DNA of 16,440 nt from Actinomycetota bacterium (lineage in GTDB: Bacteria > Actinomycetota > Actinomycetes > S36-B12): positions 1 to 16,440 of the forward strand of contig VGBQ01000035.1 of the NCBI GenBank assembly GCA_016870425.1, written 5' to 3'. Numbering within the stretch: the first letter of the stretch is position 1; every line of letters starts with the position of its first letter. Below are positions 7,168 to 15,017 of the stretch, one piece after another. Position numbers and translations under genes: made by a program. The notes below the pieces were generated by a model. The model was not told where the DNA came from and made no database searches. It saw only the letters and a list, made by a program, of their open reading frames with translations.

Positions 7168-7541
7168 TCTGGCATCCGCAACTCGCCGCGCTGCTCGCTC
7201 GATTCCGGCACGCCAATGCCATCGCGGTGCTTGACGCGCCGTTCCCGTCGTACCCCGATGTCGAAACCGTCGACCTGATCGTGCGTCGCGGACTGCCCAC
7301 GATCCCCGACCTGGTCGATCTCATCCTCGCTGAGCACGAGGTAAGCGGCGTTGTCATGGCGGAGGAGTTCCGCCAGCACGTCGATGCAGCGACGCAGGCC
7401 GACTACCTGTCTCACCTGGGCGACCTTCCCGTCGACTGGATCCCGCATGTCGATTTCAAGGTCGAGGTCGGGCGGTGCCTGGGGATCGTGCACACCGGTG
7501 ATCCCGTGCCCTACAGCAACGTGATCCTGCGCTGGGGCTGA
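7164..7541 (+). CDS. rbsD: D-ribose pyranase (RbsD/FucU family)
   Basis: This 125-residue protein matches RbsD from end to end. His16 in ARFRHAN and Asp24 in VLDAPFPS fall at the conserved active-site positions (RLGHTD and DAGLP in E. coli). VVMAEEFRQH (63-72) matches the AIIAEEIKHH region, His95 in IPHVDFK matches THEQFK, and HTGDPVPYSNVILRWG (110-125) supplies the conserved Tyr117 and Asn119. RbsD interconverts the pyranose and furanose forms of ribose so that ribokinase can use the furanose; it forms a ring-shaped oligomer. The GTG start overlaps the rbsK stop and has GGAGGA at 7155-7160. The protein is slightly short for the family. FucU, the fucose mutarotase branch, is the alternative, since DAPFP is somewhat FucU-like, but coupling to rbsK favours ribose. 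Confidence 0.85.
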   Translation: MIWHPQLAALLARFRHANAIAVLDAPFPSYPDVETVDLIVRRGLPTIPDLVDLILAEHEVSGVVMAEEFRQHVDAATQADYLSHLGDLPVDWIPHVDFKVEVGRCLGIVHTGDPVPYSNVILRWG

Positions 7542-7542
7542 C

Positions 7543-8706
7543 ATGAAGCGCACGCTCGTGCCGCGGATGGAGCCCTACGCGACCTCCATCTTCGGCGAGA
7601 TGTCGGGGCTCGCGATCGAGACCGGCTCCATCAACCTCGGCCAGGGCTTCCCCGACACCGACGGTCCCGAGGAGGTCTCCCTCGTCGCTCGCGCTGCTAT
7701 CGCGGAGGGCCGCGGCAATCAGTACCCGCCCGTCCACGGCCTGCCTGACCTGCGGGCCGCCATCGCCGAGCACCAGGAGCGCTTCTACGGCCTCACCCTC
7801 GATCCCGCGACGGACGTCGTCGTGACGACAGGAGCCTCCGAGGCGATCCAGTCGGCGTTGCTCGCCCTGTGCGACACCGGCGACGAGGTCGTCGTCTTCG
7901 AGCCGTGGTTCGACATCTACGCGGCCGGCATCGTCCTGGCTCAGGCGACCCGCGTCAGCGTGCCACTGCGACCCCCGGCGTTCCGCCCCGATATCGATGC
8001 CCTGCGCGCAGCCATCACGGATCGCACCCGCGTGCTCCTGCTCAACTCGCCGCACAACCCGACGGGGGTGGTGTTCACCACGGAGGAATTGCGCGAGATC
8101 GCCGACCTCGCCATCGAGCGCGACCTCATCGTCATCGCGGACGAGGCCTACGAGCACCTGTGGTACGACGGCCACCCGCACGTGCCTATCGCCACTCTGT
8201 CAGGCATGGCCGAGCGGACCGTGACGATCGGCAGCGCGGGCAAGTCCTTCTCCTTCACCGGATGGAAGGTGGGCTGGGCCAGCGGCCCCACCGACCTCAT
8301 CCGCGCGGTGCGCGCGGTGCGCCAGCACCTGTCCTACGTCTCCGGCGGGCCCTTCCAGCATGCGATCGCCCACGCCCTGCGCATGCCCGACGCCTACTTC
8401 GAGGACTTCCGCCACGGCTTGCAGGAGCAGCGTGACATCCTCACCACCGGGCTGCGCGCACTCGGCTTCAGCACCGTCGACTCGCAGGGCACCTACTTCC
8501 TCACCACCGACCTCGGGCCGCTGTCGGACTACCCCGATGCCCTCGCTGTCGCCCGCGACCTGCCGCACCGGGCCGGGGTGGTGGCGATCCCCCTTCAGGT
8601 CTTCTGCGACCACGCCGGTGTCGGCGAACGATCGCTGCGCTGGGCCTACTGCAAGCGGCCCGAGGTGCTCCGCGAGGCCCTCGGCCGCCTTGCAGCGCTC
8701 GGGTAG
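7543..8706 (+). CDS. PLP-dependent class I/II aminotransferase
   Basis: This 387-residue protein is a fold-type I aminotransferase. Landmarks in order are INLGQGFPDTDGPEEV (30-45), YPPVHGLPDLR (61-71), the cofactor-phosphate loop TTGASEAIQSA (95-105), SPHNPTGVVF with Asn172 (169-178), Asp200 and Tyr203 in ADEAYEHLWYDG, and the Schiff-base Lys234 in GSAGKSFSFTGWKVGW. Arg366 in LRWAYCK is expected to bind the substrate carboxylate. The pattern is that of the subgroup holding kynurenine/glutamine transaminases, methionine aminotransferases and actinobacterial DapC, so the substrate is uncertain. It starts 1 nt after the rbsD stop with no ribosome binding site, so it is probably translated by reinitiation in an rbsK-rbsD-aminotransferase transcript. 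A functional link to ribose is not obvious; co-transcription may simply reflect compact packing. Confidence 0.9.
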   Translation: MKRTLVPRMEPYATSIFGEMSGLAIETGSINLGQGFPDTDGPEEVSLVARAAIAEGRGNQYPPVHGLPDLRAAIAEHQERFYGLTLDPATDVVVTTGASEAIQSALLALCDTGDEVVVFEPWFDIYAAGIVLAQATRVSVPLRPPAFRPDIDALRAAITDRTRVLLLNSPHNPTGVVFTTEELREIADLAIERDLIVIADEAYEHLWYDGHPHVPIATLSGMAERTVTIGSAGKSFSFTGWKVGWASGPTDLIRAVRAVRQHLSYVSGGPFQHAIAHALRMPDAYFEDFRHGLQEQRDILTTGLRALGFSTVDSQGTYFLTTDLGPLSDYPDALAVARDLPHRAGVVAIPLQVFCDHAGVGERSLRWAYCKRPEVLREALGRLAALG

Positions 8707-8708
8707 GG

Positions 8709-8714
8709 CACCAT
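8709..8714 (+). promoter_or_regulatory. Possible -10-like hexamer for the DUF6941-like gene
   Basis: CACCAT ends 6 nt before the ATG at 8721, which has no Shine-Dalgarno sequence. The spacing equals that of the other proposed leaderless starts, but only A2 and T6 of the TANNNT pattern match, and TAGGGC (8704-8709) is an alternative. Read-through from the aminotransferase gene is also possible. Confidence 0.25.
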
Positions 8715-8720
8715 GGTGCG

Positions 8721-9185
8721 ATGCCGCAGATCGAATACGTGACGCTCGCCCACCACGCCGAGGCCGTCAACGGCCTGCTCTACCTCCAGGGCGCGGGGTG
8801 GACAGACCTTGAGCAGCCCATCGACGCCGAGGGCAACCTCGGAATGCTGCACCTGGGGATCGGTGTGAGCATCACGATCGGCTGGAATGAGACGAACCGC
8901 ACCTACCCGCTCACCATCAGCGTGGAGCACGAGGACGGCGAGCAGCTCTTCGCCGTTGAGGGCAGCGTGGAGGCAGGGCGCCCCGCCGGCGCCACTCCCG
9001 GGGCCGATCTCCGGAGCGTGCTCGCCGTCAGCGGCGAGGTGCAGTTCGGTCGGCCCGGTGGATACGTCGTGCGCTCCTACATCGGCGACGACGAGGGCGG
9101 CAGTGCTCGCAACGTGTCGTTCCGCGTGCACTTCCCCCAGCAGGCGCCCCCGCCCGTCGGCGGCCCGGCGGACTTCTCGCTGTAG
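8721..9185 (+). CDS. Conserved hypothetical protein, DUF6941-like
   Basis: This 154-residue cytoplasmic protein has no signal peptide or membrane segment. The start MPQIEYVTLAHHAEAVNG followed by LLYLQGAGW, the middle IGWNETNRTYPLTISVEHEDG (first half about 53-60), the EAGRP segment near 84-88 and a C-terminal beta-rich part fit my memory of the DUF6941 family, small beta proteins common in Actinomycetota with unknown function. The last 15 or so residues are Pro/Gly-rich (QQAPPPVGGPADFSL) and probably disordered. The ATG at 8721 is used because the ATG at 8713 is in another frame. It follows the aminotransferase by 14 bp. Its last 109 bp are also coding on the opposite strand, for the end of the downstream lyase-like gene. 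No function is proposed. Confidence 0.75.
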   Translation: MPQIEYVTLAHHAEAVNGLLYLQGAGWTDLEQPIDAEGNLGMLHLGIGVSITIGWNETNRTYPLTISVEHEDGEQLFAVEGSVEAGRPAGATPGADLRSVLAVSGEVQFGRPGGYVVRSYIGDDEGGSARNVSFRVHFPQQAPPPVGGPADFSL

Positions 9186-10879
9186 AGCGTCGCGGAGTCG
9201 TCAGCCGACAGGGGCCGCAGTGAGTACTCCCCCGTGCGAGAGTCCCAGCTGAAGGTTCCCTCCGTGGGACTGACGACCCACAGGGTCTTCATGCGCACGT
9301 GGGTGTCGCGGCCTCCGCACTCCAGGGCGTGAGCTGGCTCAGCGACACGCCATGCGGGGAAGTTCTCGACCTCCCTGGTGACCAAGTGCGAGTAGCCACC
9401 CCACCAGCACGAGCCGTAGAGATAGAGCCCTGCGGAGTCGTGCACCGCCGCTGGCGCAGCGGCGCTGGTGCGATGAGTGAGTCGCCAGCCGGGTGCCAAC
9501 TGCCACCGCTGATACCACTGCTGGGGATACTCCGACCGCCCTGTGTCCATGACAAGCAACTGCGTCTCCGAGTCATCCTGGGCGAGCGGAATCGTGAAGG
9601 CGCGCTCCAGGCGTGTGGTGCCGGACGTCGCACGGACGTAATAGCGGTCGACGGAGTCATCGGCGGACAACCACGCTCGCATTCCGTGCCGCCACCCGAC
9701 GCCGGGCGCGCGCAAGGTCGAGTGCGCCATCGCCGATCGCGCCCACAACCATCTCTCGCCACGACTGCGATCGAAGACACCGCGGTCTGAGAAGACGGGC
9801 ACCCCCTGCGTGAACCACGTGATGGCTCCGCGGTCATCGTGTCCGTGGAAGTCCCGCGCCGGTCCGAAGCGGAGCACGTAGTGCGTGGCCGTGTCGTCCC
9901 AGGACGACCTGTTCGCGGCCCAGCCTCGGTCCGGGCACAGCAGCCGGGTGGGCAGCGTCGCTGTGTCGTCGAGGCCCAGCTGGACCCGCGTCACCGTCTG
10001 CGGATTGCCCGTCCCGATCCCTTCGAGGATCCCGTCGGGCCGCGTGAGCTGCCATGCAGCGAGTGCACCCGCCCGGATCGCGACTCCCATGTCGACGGGG
10101 AAGTTGACCTCCGCGCCGATGGCGGCCAGGGAGCGGCGCCAGAGACTGACGTTGAGCAGCTGGTACGCCGACGACTGCTCTGCCGTCATGCCGCATTCGG
10201 AGAACACCGCGGCGGCGTCCTGCTGGAATCTCACCAGCGCGGTGTCGCGCCACTCCGGTCGCGTGAAGACCCGTGCAGCCTCCAGAAGTGCCACATTGGC
10301 GAGGGTGCCTTGATTGTGCACCGGATTGAGCGGTGCACCGCGGTATCTCACCGCATCGAGATTCGCCGCGACGAGCGCCTCCATGATCGGGATCAGCCGC
10401 TCGTCGCGCGTCGCCGCGTAGACGCATGACACCGTCCCCATGCGCAATCGCAGGGCTCCCGCTGTCCACCCGGTCACGCGGAGTTCGGCGTTGCCGACAG
10501 CGCTCCCCGGATCAGGCAGCGCGGCCTCGCGCGCCACGACCAGATCCACCACCGGAAGTCCCGAGCGCACCCCGGGAACAACCCAGGCCATGCCATGGAA
10601 GCGCGTGCCGAACGCCGGGTCCTGGGGATCCCAGACTCGCCATGCGTCCGGCTCGAGCAGCGAGGTCACTTGCCGACCGTCGATCCCGACCGTGCCCTCG
10701 CTGGTGAAGCGACTGAGATCGACGCGCGCGCTCGTCGCCCAGGAAGCCTCCTCCGCGCAGATGCGGGGGAGCTTGCGCGCGGACGACGACGTGTCCGGCG
10801 ACGCCCAGACCCCCGGAGCCGACGCGACGACAGCCGCGGCGATCACCGCGGCGACGGCCTTGCGGGCCGGGTGCCTCAT
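9077..10879 (-). CDS. Secreted heparinase II/III-family protein, second copy, longer C-terminus
   Basis: This 600-residue protein has a signal peptide (about 1-26, ending VWA). The N-terminal part has the helical-toroid lyase pattern: HNQGTLANVALLEAA (188-202) and EQSSAYQLLNVSLW (234-247). The heparinase II/III beta domain follows, with HGHDDRGAITWF (345-356), PVFSDRGVFD (361-370) and MAHSTL (384-389). Family knowledge: such proteins are polysaccharide lyases or lyase-like enzymes acting on uronic-acid polymers by beta-elimination. Tyr239, His345 and His347 are candidate active-site residues, but the motif His seen in the neighbouring copy (NHGT) is Gln190 here. The C-terminus is about 60-70 residues longer than in the paralog and overlaps the convergent DUF6941-like gene by 109 bp. 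The ATG at 10879 overlaps the stop of the upstream copy (ATGA), without a ribosome binding site. The substrate is unknown. Confidence 0.83.
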   Translation of the reverse strand: MRHPARKAVAAVIAAAVVASAPGVWASPDTSSSARKLPRICAEEASWATSARVDLSRFTSEGTVGIDGRQVTSLLEPDAWRVWDPQDPAFGTRFHGMAWVVPGVRSGLPVVDLVVAREAALPDPGSAVGNAELRVTGWTAGALRLRMGTVSCVYAATRDERLIPIMEALVAANLDAVRYRGAPLNPVHNQGTLANVALLEAARVFTRPEWRDTALVRFQQDAAAVFSECGMTAEQSSAYQLLNVSLWRRSLAAIGAEVNFPVDMGVAIRAGALAAWQLTRPDGILEGIGTGNPQTVTRVQLGLDDTATLPTRLLCPDRGWAANRSSWDDTATHYVLRFGPARDFHGHDDRGAITWFTQGVPVFSDRGVFDRSRGERWLWARSAMAHSTLRAPGVGWRHGMRAWLSADDSVDRYYVRATSGTTRLERAFTIPLAQDDSETQLLVMDTGRSEYPQQWYQRWQLAPGWRLTHRTSAAAPAAVHDSAGLYLYGSCWWGGYSHLVTREVENFPAWRVAEPAHALECGGRDTHVRMKTLWVVSPTEGTFSWDSRTGEYSLRPLSADDSATLYSEKSAGPPTGGGACWGKCTRNDTLRALPPSSSPM

Positions 10880-12372
10880 GGTGCAGGGGCCACCGTGAGG
10901 ACGGTGGTCTGACGGGCATCCCCGCGCTTGCGATCGGCATCGACGCGGCACTGGAGATCCCAGGCATCCTCCGCTGTGCGCCACGCGGTGAAGGCCTCGA
11001 CCTTGATGGCTTTGAGGCGCTGACAGTCCACGGTGAGCACGAGCCCGCGCTCAGGATGCACCGCACCGGTGGAGGTGGGCTTCCAACCGGGCGCGAGCTG
11101 CCAGTGCTGGATCCACTCCTTCGCACCGACACCGCGGTCGCGCACAGTGAGCGTGTCGGAGCCGAACTCCACGACGCGATCGCGGCTGATGCCGTCCGAT
11201 GAGTCCGACAGGCGGAACTCGCGGTTGCTGATGCGCGTGCCCCACGTGTCGGGGTTATGACGAGGCAAGCCAACCGGCTCGAAGACAGAGTGGGCCGCCA
11301 TGCTTTCGGCGAAGGCAAAGCGCGCGTCGCGTCGCTTGTCGTAGAGCCCGCGATCGGAGAGCACGGGTGTGCCAAGAGCAAACCACGTCATGCTGCCTCG
11401 GTCACGGTGGCCGTGGTAGGCCACGCGGGGACCGAAACGCAGCGTGAAGTGCGTGGAGTCATCAAGTGTGCCCGCCGCCCAACCCGTACTCTCGCACCAC
11501 AGCGACCCGCCATTGGGAGCCATGCCAGCTCTCGGCTGACCGTCGCCGATCGCCTCGAGCACACTGTCGGGGCGCACCAGCGCGCCCAGCGCGAACTCCG
11601 GCTTAGCCAGGTCGACGTGCAGGATGCGAGCAGCTCGGTCCCACAGCGAGACGTTGTGCTCCTGATAGGTGCTGCTCTGCTCCCACATCATCCCGCAGGA
11701 GGAGAACACCTCGGGCAGGTCGCGGGCGAAGCGCTTCTCCGCCAGGGAGATCCACTCCGGTCGATCAAAGGCACGCCCCGCCTGCACAAGGGCGATGTTC
11801 GACATCGTGCCGTGGTTGTGCACGTCGCGCCGCGGTGGGCCCGGGTATCTCTCGGGATCGGCGTTCGCGCGCGCAAGTCGCGTCGCAATCGGGATCAGTC
11901 GGGCGTTGCCGGTGAGGGCATAGAGGCAGGTCGCCGTCTCCAGTCGCGTGCGGAATTGCCCCTGGGTCCAGCCGACCGCCTTGCGATCCAGTCGGCCCGC
12001 CGACGCGCCGGGATCGGGGAGCAGGCGGTCACGCTCCTCGAAGACGTCGATGGCGGTCTTGGGGTCTTCCAGAGCCAGGGGCACCAGCCAGTTGAGCGAC
12101 TGGAACCACAGGACCCAGGAGGGGTCCTGGCGATGGGTCGTGGTCCACCCGCGTTGGTCGAGGCGCACCGTCACCCCGTCGTAGACCAGGACGCGATCGG
12201 ATGCCACCCGGCTCACGTCGGCGCCGCGGAGCGAGGCGACATTGAAGGGGCTGTTGCACAGGCCCGGCATGGTCACCGCGTCTGAGGGGCGCGCCTGGGC
12301 GGGGGCGTGAATCACCCCCACGGCCAGCGCTAGGGCAGCGAGCACCCCACAGACCCTGACCGAATGGCGCAC
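10876..12372 (-). CDS. Secreted heparinase II/III-family protein, first copy
   Basis: From the GTG at 12372 this is a 498-residue protein with a signal peptide (about 1-28, ending AQA). Positions here count from the GTG. The lyase toroid carries DVHNHGTMSNIALVQAG (183-199, Asn186/His187) and CGMMWEQSSTYQEHNVSLW (226-244, Tyr236). The heparinase II/III beta domain contains YHGHRDRGSMTWFALG (319-334), PVLSDRGLYD (336-345) and an AAHS motif (359-362). The likely role is beta-elimination of an acidic polysaccharide outside the cell; the substrate cannot be told. It is paralogous to the gene downstream, which it overlaps by 4 bp, so both are made from one transcript. TTG at 12375 is an alternative start one codon earlier; GTG is preferred because CACAAT lies 6 nt upstream of it. 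The gene lies 43 bp downstream of clpB on the same strand but seems to have its own promoter. Confidence 0.85.
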   Translation of the reverse strand: MRHSVRVCGVLAALALAVGVIHAPAQARPSDAVTMPGLCNSPFNVASLRGADVSRVASDRVLVYDGVTVRLDQRGWTTTHRQDPSWVLWFQSLNWLVPLALEDPKTAIDVFEERDRLLPDPGASAGRLDRKAVGWTQGQFRTRLETATCLYALTGNARLIPIATRLARANADPERYPGPPRRDVHNHGTMSNIALVQAGRAFDRPEWISLAEKRFARDLPEVFSSCGMMWEQSSTYQEHNVSLWDRAARILHVDLAKPEFALGALVRPDSVLEAIGDGQPRAGMAPNGGSLWCESTGWAAGTLDDSTHFTLRFGPRVAYHGHRDRGSMTWFALGTPVLSDRGLYDKRRDARFAFAESMAAHSVFEPVGLPRHNPDTWGTRISNREFRLSDSSDGISRDRVVEFGSDTLTVRDRGVGAKEWIQHWQLAPGWKPTSTGAVHPERGLVLTVDCQRLKAIKVEAFTAWRTAEDAWDLQCRVDADRKRGDARQTTVLTVAPAP

Positions 12373-12378
12373 CAATCG

Positions 12379-12408
12379 ATTGTGCCTGAGACGGCCGCTT
12401 GATGTGAA
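12379..12408 (-). promoter_or_regulatory. Candidate promoter of the lyase pair
   Basis: On the minus strand TTCACA (12403-12408), an 18-nt spacer and CACAAT (12379-12384) resemble -35 and -10 elements, with +1 falling on the GTG at 12372. It lies in the 43-bp gap after clpB, where no clear terminator hairpin was seen. Confidence 0.45.
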
Positions 12409-12415
12409 TCGAGGG

Positions 12416-14998
12416 CTACCGCTGGGGTGTCACCGTGAGGTGGGCGCCATCCGGCACGGTGCCGATCACGACGGTGTCTCCATCGTGGACCTCGCCCGCG
12501 AGGATCTCCTTGGCCAGCGGATCGCCAATCGCGGTCTGCACGAGCCGGCGCAGCGGCCGGGCGCCGTACGCCGGGTCGTATCCCTTGTTGACCAGCCACT
12601 GCAGAGCCTCGTCCGTGATGTCGAGGGTGATGCGGCGGTCGTGCAGGCGCTTCTGCAGTTGCTCGACCTGCAGCTTGGCGATGCGCTCCAGCTCGGCCTT
12701 GTCGAGCGGGTTGAACATCACCATCGCGTCGAGTCGGTTGAGGAACTCCGGGCGGAAGTGCTGGCGCACCACCGCGAGCACCTGCTCCTTGCGCACGTCG
12801 TACGGCTCGGACTGGTCGATGAGGTACTGCGATCCCATGTTGGAGGTCAGGATGAGGATCGTGTTGCGGAAGTCGACCGTGCGGCCTTGGCCGTCGGTGA
12901 GACGCCCGTCATCGAGCACCTGGAGCAGGATGTCGAAGACCTCCGGGTTGGCCTTCTCCACTTCATCGAGGAGTACGACGGAGTAGGGACGACGGCGTAC
13001 CGCCTCGGTGAGCTGGCCGCCCTCTTCGTAGCCGACGTACCCCGGAGGAGCACCGACGAGGCGTGCCACCGAGTGCTTCTCGCTGTATTCGCTCATGTCG
13101 ATGCGGATCATCGCCCGCTCGTCATCGAAGAGGAACTCCGCGAGTGCCTTGGCGAGCTCGGTCTTGCCGACGCCGGTGGGACCGAGGAAGAGGAAGGACC
13201 CGGTGGGTCGATTGGGGTCGGCGATGCCCGCCCGGGCACGGCGTACGGCGTCGCTCACCTCGCGCACGGCGTCGGGCTGGCCGACGACGCGCTTGTCGAG
13301 GTAGTCCTCCATGCGCAGGAGCTTCTCGCTCTCGCCCTCGAGCAGGCGTCCGGCCGGGATGCCGGTCCACGACTCGACGACCTCGGCGATGTCGTCCGCG
13401 GTGACCTCCTCCTGCACCATCGACGCCTCGCGCGCCATCGTCTCGGCCGTCACTCGCTCGAGCTCCTCCTCGAAGGTCGGAATCTCGGCGTAGAGCAGCC
13501 GTGAGGCCTGCTCGAAGTCACCCGACCGCTGCGCCTTGTCGGCGGCCGCGCGCAGGTCGTCGATGAGCACCTTGAGCTCGCCGATGCGATCGAGGCCGGC
13601 CTTCTCGGCATCCCACTTGGCGCGCAGGCCCTTGAGTTCCTCGTCCTTGTCGGCGATCTCCGCGCGGATGCGCTCGAGGCGCTCCTTGGACGCGTCGTCG
13701 GTCTCCTTGGCAACCGCCATCTCCTCCATGCGCAGGCGGTCCACCTGGCGCTGGAGCACGTCGATCTCCACCGGGGAGGAGTCGATCTCCATGCGCAGCC
13801 GAGCGGCGGCCTCGTCCATGAGGTCGATGGCCTTGTCCGGGAGGAAGCGCTGGGTGATGTAGCGGTCCGAGAGCGACGCAGCCGCGATGAGAGCGGAGTC
13901 GTTGATGGCCACCTTGTGGTGCGCTTCGTACTTCTCCTTGATGCCGCGCAGGATCGAGATGGTGTCCTCGACGCTCGGCTGCCCGACGAAGACCTGCTGG
14001 AAGCGGCGCTCGAGCGCGGGATCCTTCTCGATGTACTCGCGGTACTCATCGAGGGTCGTCGCGCCGATCATGCGGAGCTCACCGCGCGCGAGCATCGGCT
14101 TGAGCATGTTGCCGGCGTCCATCGCGGAGTCACCGCCCGCACCCGCGCCGACGACCGTGTGCAGCTCGTCGATGAAGGTGATGATCTGGCCGTCACTCTC
14201 CTTGATCTCGTCGAGCACAGCCTTGAGGCGCTCCTCGAACTCTCCGCGGTACTTCGCGCCGGCGACCATCGCGCCGAGGTCGAGCGAGATGAGGGTCTTG
14301 CCCTGCAGGGAGGTGGGTACGTCGCCTTCCACGATGCGGCGCGCGAGCCCTTCGACGACGGCGGTCTTGCCTACACCGGGCTCGCCGATGAGGACGGGGT
14401 TGTTCTTGGTACGCCGAGACAGCACCTGGATCGTGCGGCGAATCTCCTCATCGCGGCCGATGACCGGGTCGATCTTGCCCTCGCGCGCACGCGCGGTGAG
14501 ATCGACGCCGTACTTCTCCAGCGCCTGGAAGGTGCCCTCGGGGTCGGGACTGGTCACGCGCGCTCCTCCTCGCATCTCCTGCAGTGCAGCCATGAGCGCG
14601 TCCGGTGTCGCGCCCGCCTGATTGAGTCGCTCGCGCACGCCCGGCTCCTTGGCCAGGGCGACGAGCATGTGCTCCGTGCTGACGTATTCATCGCCGCGCT
14701 CCCTGGCGAGCTCCTGAGCGGCGTTGACCACGGCGTAGGACTGCTGGCTGAGCTGCGGCGCGGCCACGGAGGAACCGCTTGCACTGGGCAGTGCGTCGAC
14801 AGCGGCGCGGATCTCCGCGGTGAGGGCTGCGCGGTCCACGCCCACGGCGTCCAGCAATGCGCTGGCGATCCCCTCGCCCTGCTGGAGCAGGGAGTCCAGG
14901 ATGTGCAGTGGCTCGACCTGGGCATTGCCCTTGGCCGCAGCGATGCGCACAGCCGCACCCAGCGCGTCCTGGGCCTTGGTGGTGAACTTGATGTCCAT
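12416..14998 (-). CDS. clpB: ATP-dependent disaggregase ClpB
   Basis: This 860-residue protein has the full ClpB architecture. The N-domain covers about 1-145. NBD1 has Walker A GEPGVGKT (205-212), pore loop AKYRGEF (248-254) and Walker B FIDELH (275-280). The coiled-coil middle domain (about 405-525) separates ClpB from ClpA and ClpC. NBD2 has Walker A GPTGVGKT (606-613), pore loop GYVGYEEGG (653-661), Walker B VVLLDEVEKA (674-683) and an Arg finger at EFLNRLD (751-757). It works as a hexamer with DnaK-DnaJ-GrpE to pull proteins out of aggregates in the cytoplasm. The ATG at 14998 gives the typical MDIKFTTKAQDAL start, preceded by the purine-rich AGAAAGAG. It follows hspR after 19 bp and is probably co-transcribed with dnaJ and hspR, hence under HspR control. 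Confidence 0.97.
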   Translation of the reverse strand: MDIKFTTKAQDALGAAVRIAAAKGNAQVEPLHILDSLLQQGEGIASALLDAVGVDRAALTAEIRAAVDALPSASGSSVAAPQLSQQSYAVVNAAQELARERGDEYVSTEHMLVALAKEPGVRERLNQAGATPDALMAALQEMRGGARVTSPDPEGTFQALEKYGVDLTARAREGKIDPVIGRDEEIRRTIQVLSRRTKNNPVLIGEPGVGKTAVVEGLARRIVEGDVPTSLQGKTLISLDLGAMVAGAKYRGEFEERLKAVLDEIKESDGQIITFIDELHTVVGAGAGGDSAMDAGNMLKPMLARGELRMIGATTLDEYREYIEKDPALERRFQQVFVGQPSVEDTISILRGIKEKYEAHHKVAINDSALIAAASLSDRYITQRFLPDKAIDLMDEAAARLRMEIDSSPVEIDVLQRQVDRLRMEEMAVAKETDDASKERLERIRAEIADKDEELKGLRAKWDAEKAGLDRIGELKVLIDDLRAAADKAQRSGDFEQASRLLYAEIPTFEEELERVTAETMAREASMVQEEVTADDIAEVVESWTGIPAGRLLEGESEKLLRMEDYLDKRVVGQPDAVREVSDAVRRARAGIADPNRPTGSFLFLGPTGVGKTELAKALAEFLFDDERAMIRIDMSEYSEKHSVARLVGAPPGYVGYEEGGQLTEAVRRRPYSVVLLDEVEKANPEVFDILLQVLDDGRLTDGQGRTVDFRNTILILTSNMGSQYLIDQSEPYDVRKEQVLAVVRQHFRPEFLNRLDAMVMFNPLDKAELERIAKLQVEQLQKRLHDRRITLDITDEALQWLVNKGYDPAYGARPLRRLVQTAIGDPLAKEILAGEVHDGDTVVIGTVPDGAHLTVTPQR

Positions 14999-15017
14999 CG
15001 GTCTCTTTCTGGTATTC

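Noticed and set aside
11257..12285. Plus-strand open frame of about 342 codons opposite the first lyase gene
   Set aside because: The opposite strand has a signal peptide and heparinase motifs; this frame is low-complexity, Arg/Gly/His-rich, with no recognisable fold.
14999..15017. HAIR operator (CTTGAGT-N7-ACTCAAG) before clpB
   Set aside because: The 19-bp gap is too short and holds no such repeat; single CTTGAG-like words inside clpB are not inverted repeats.
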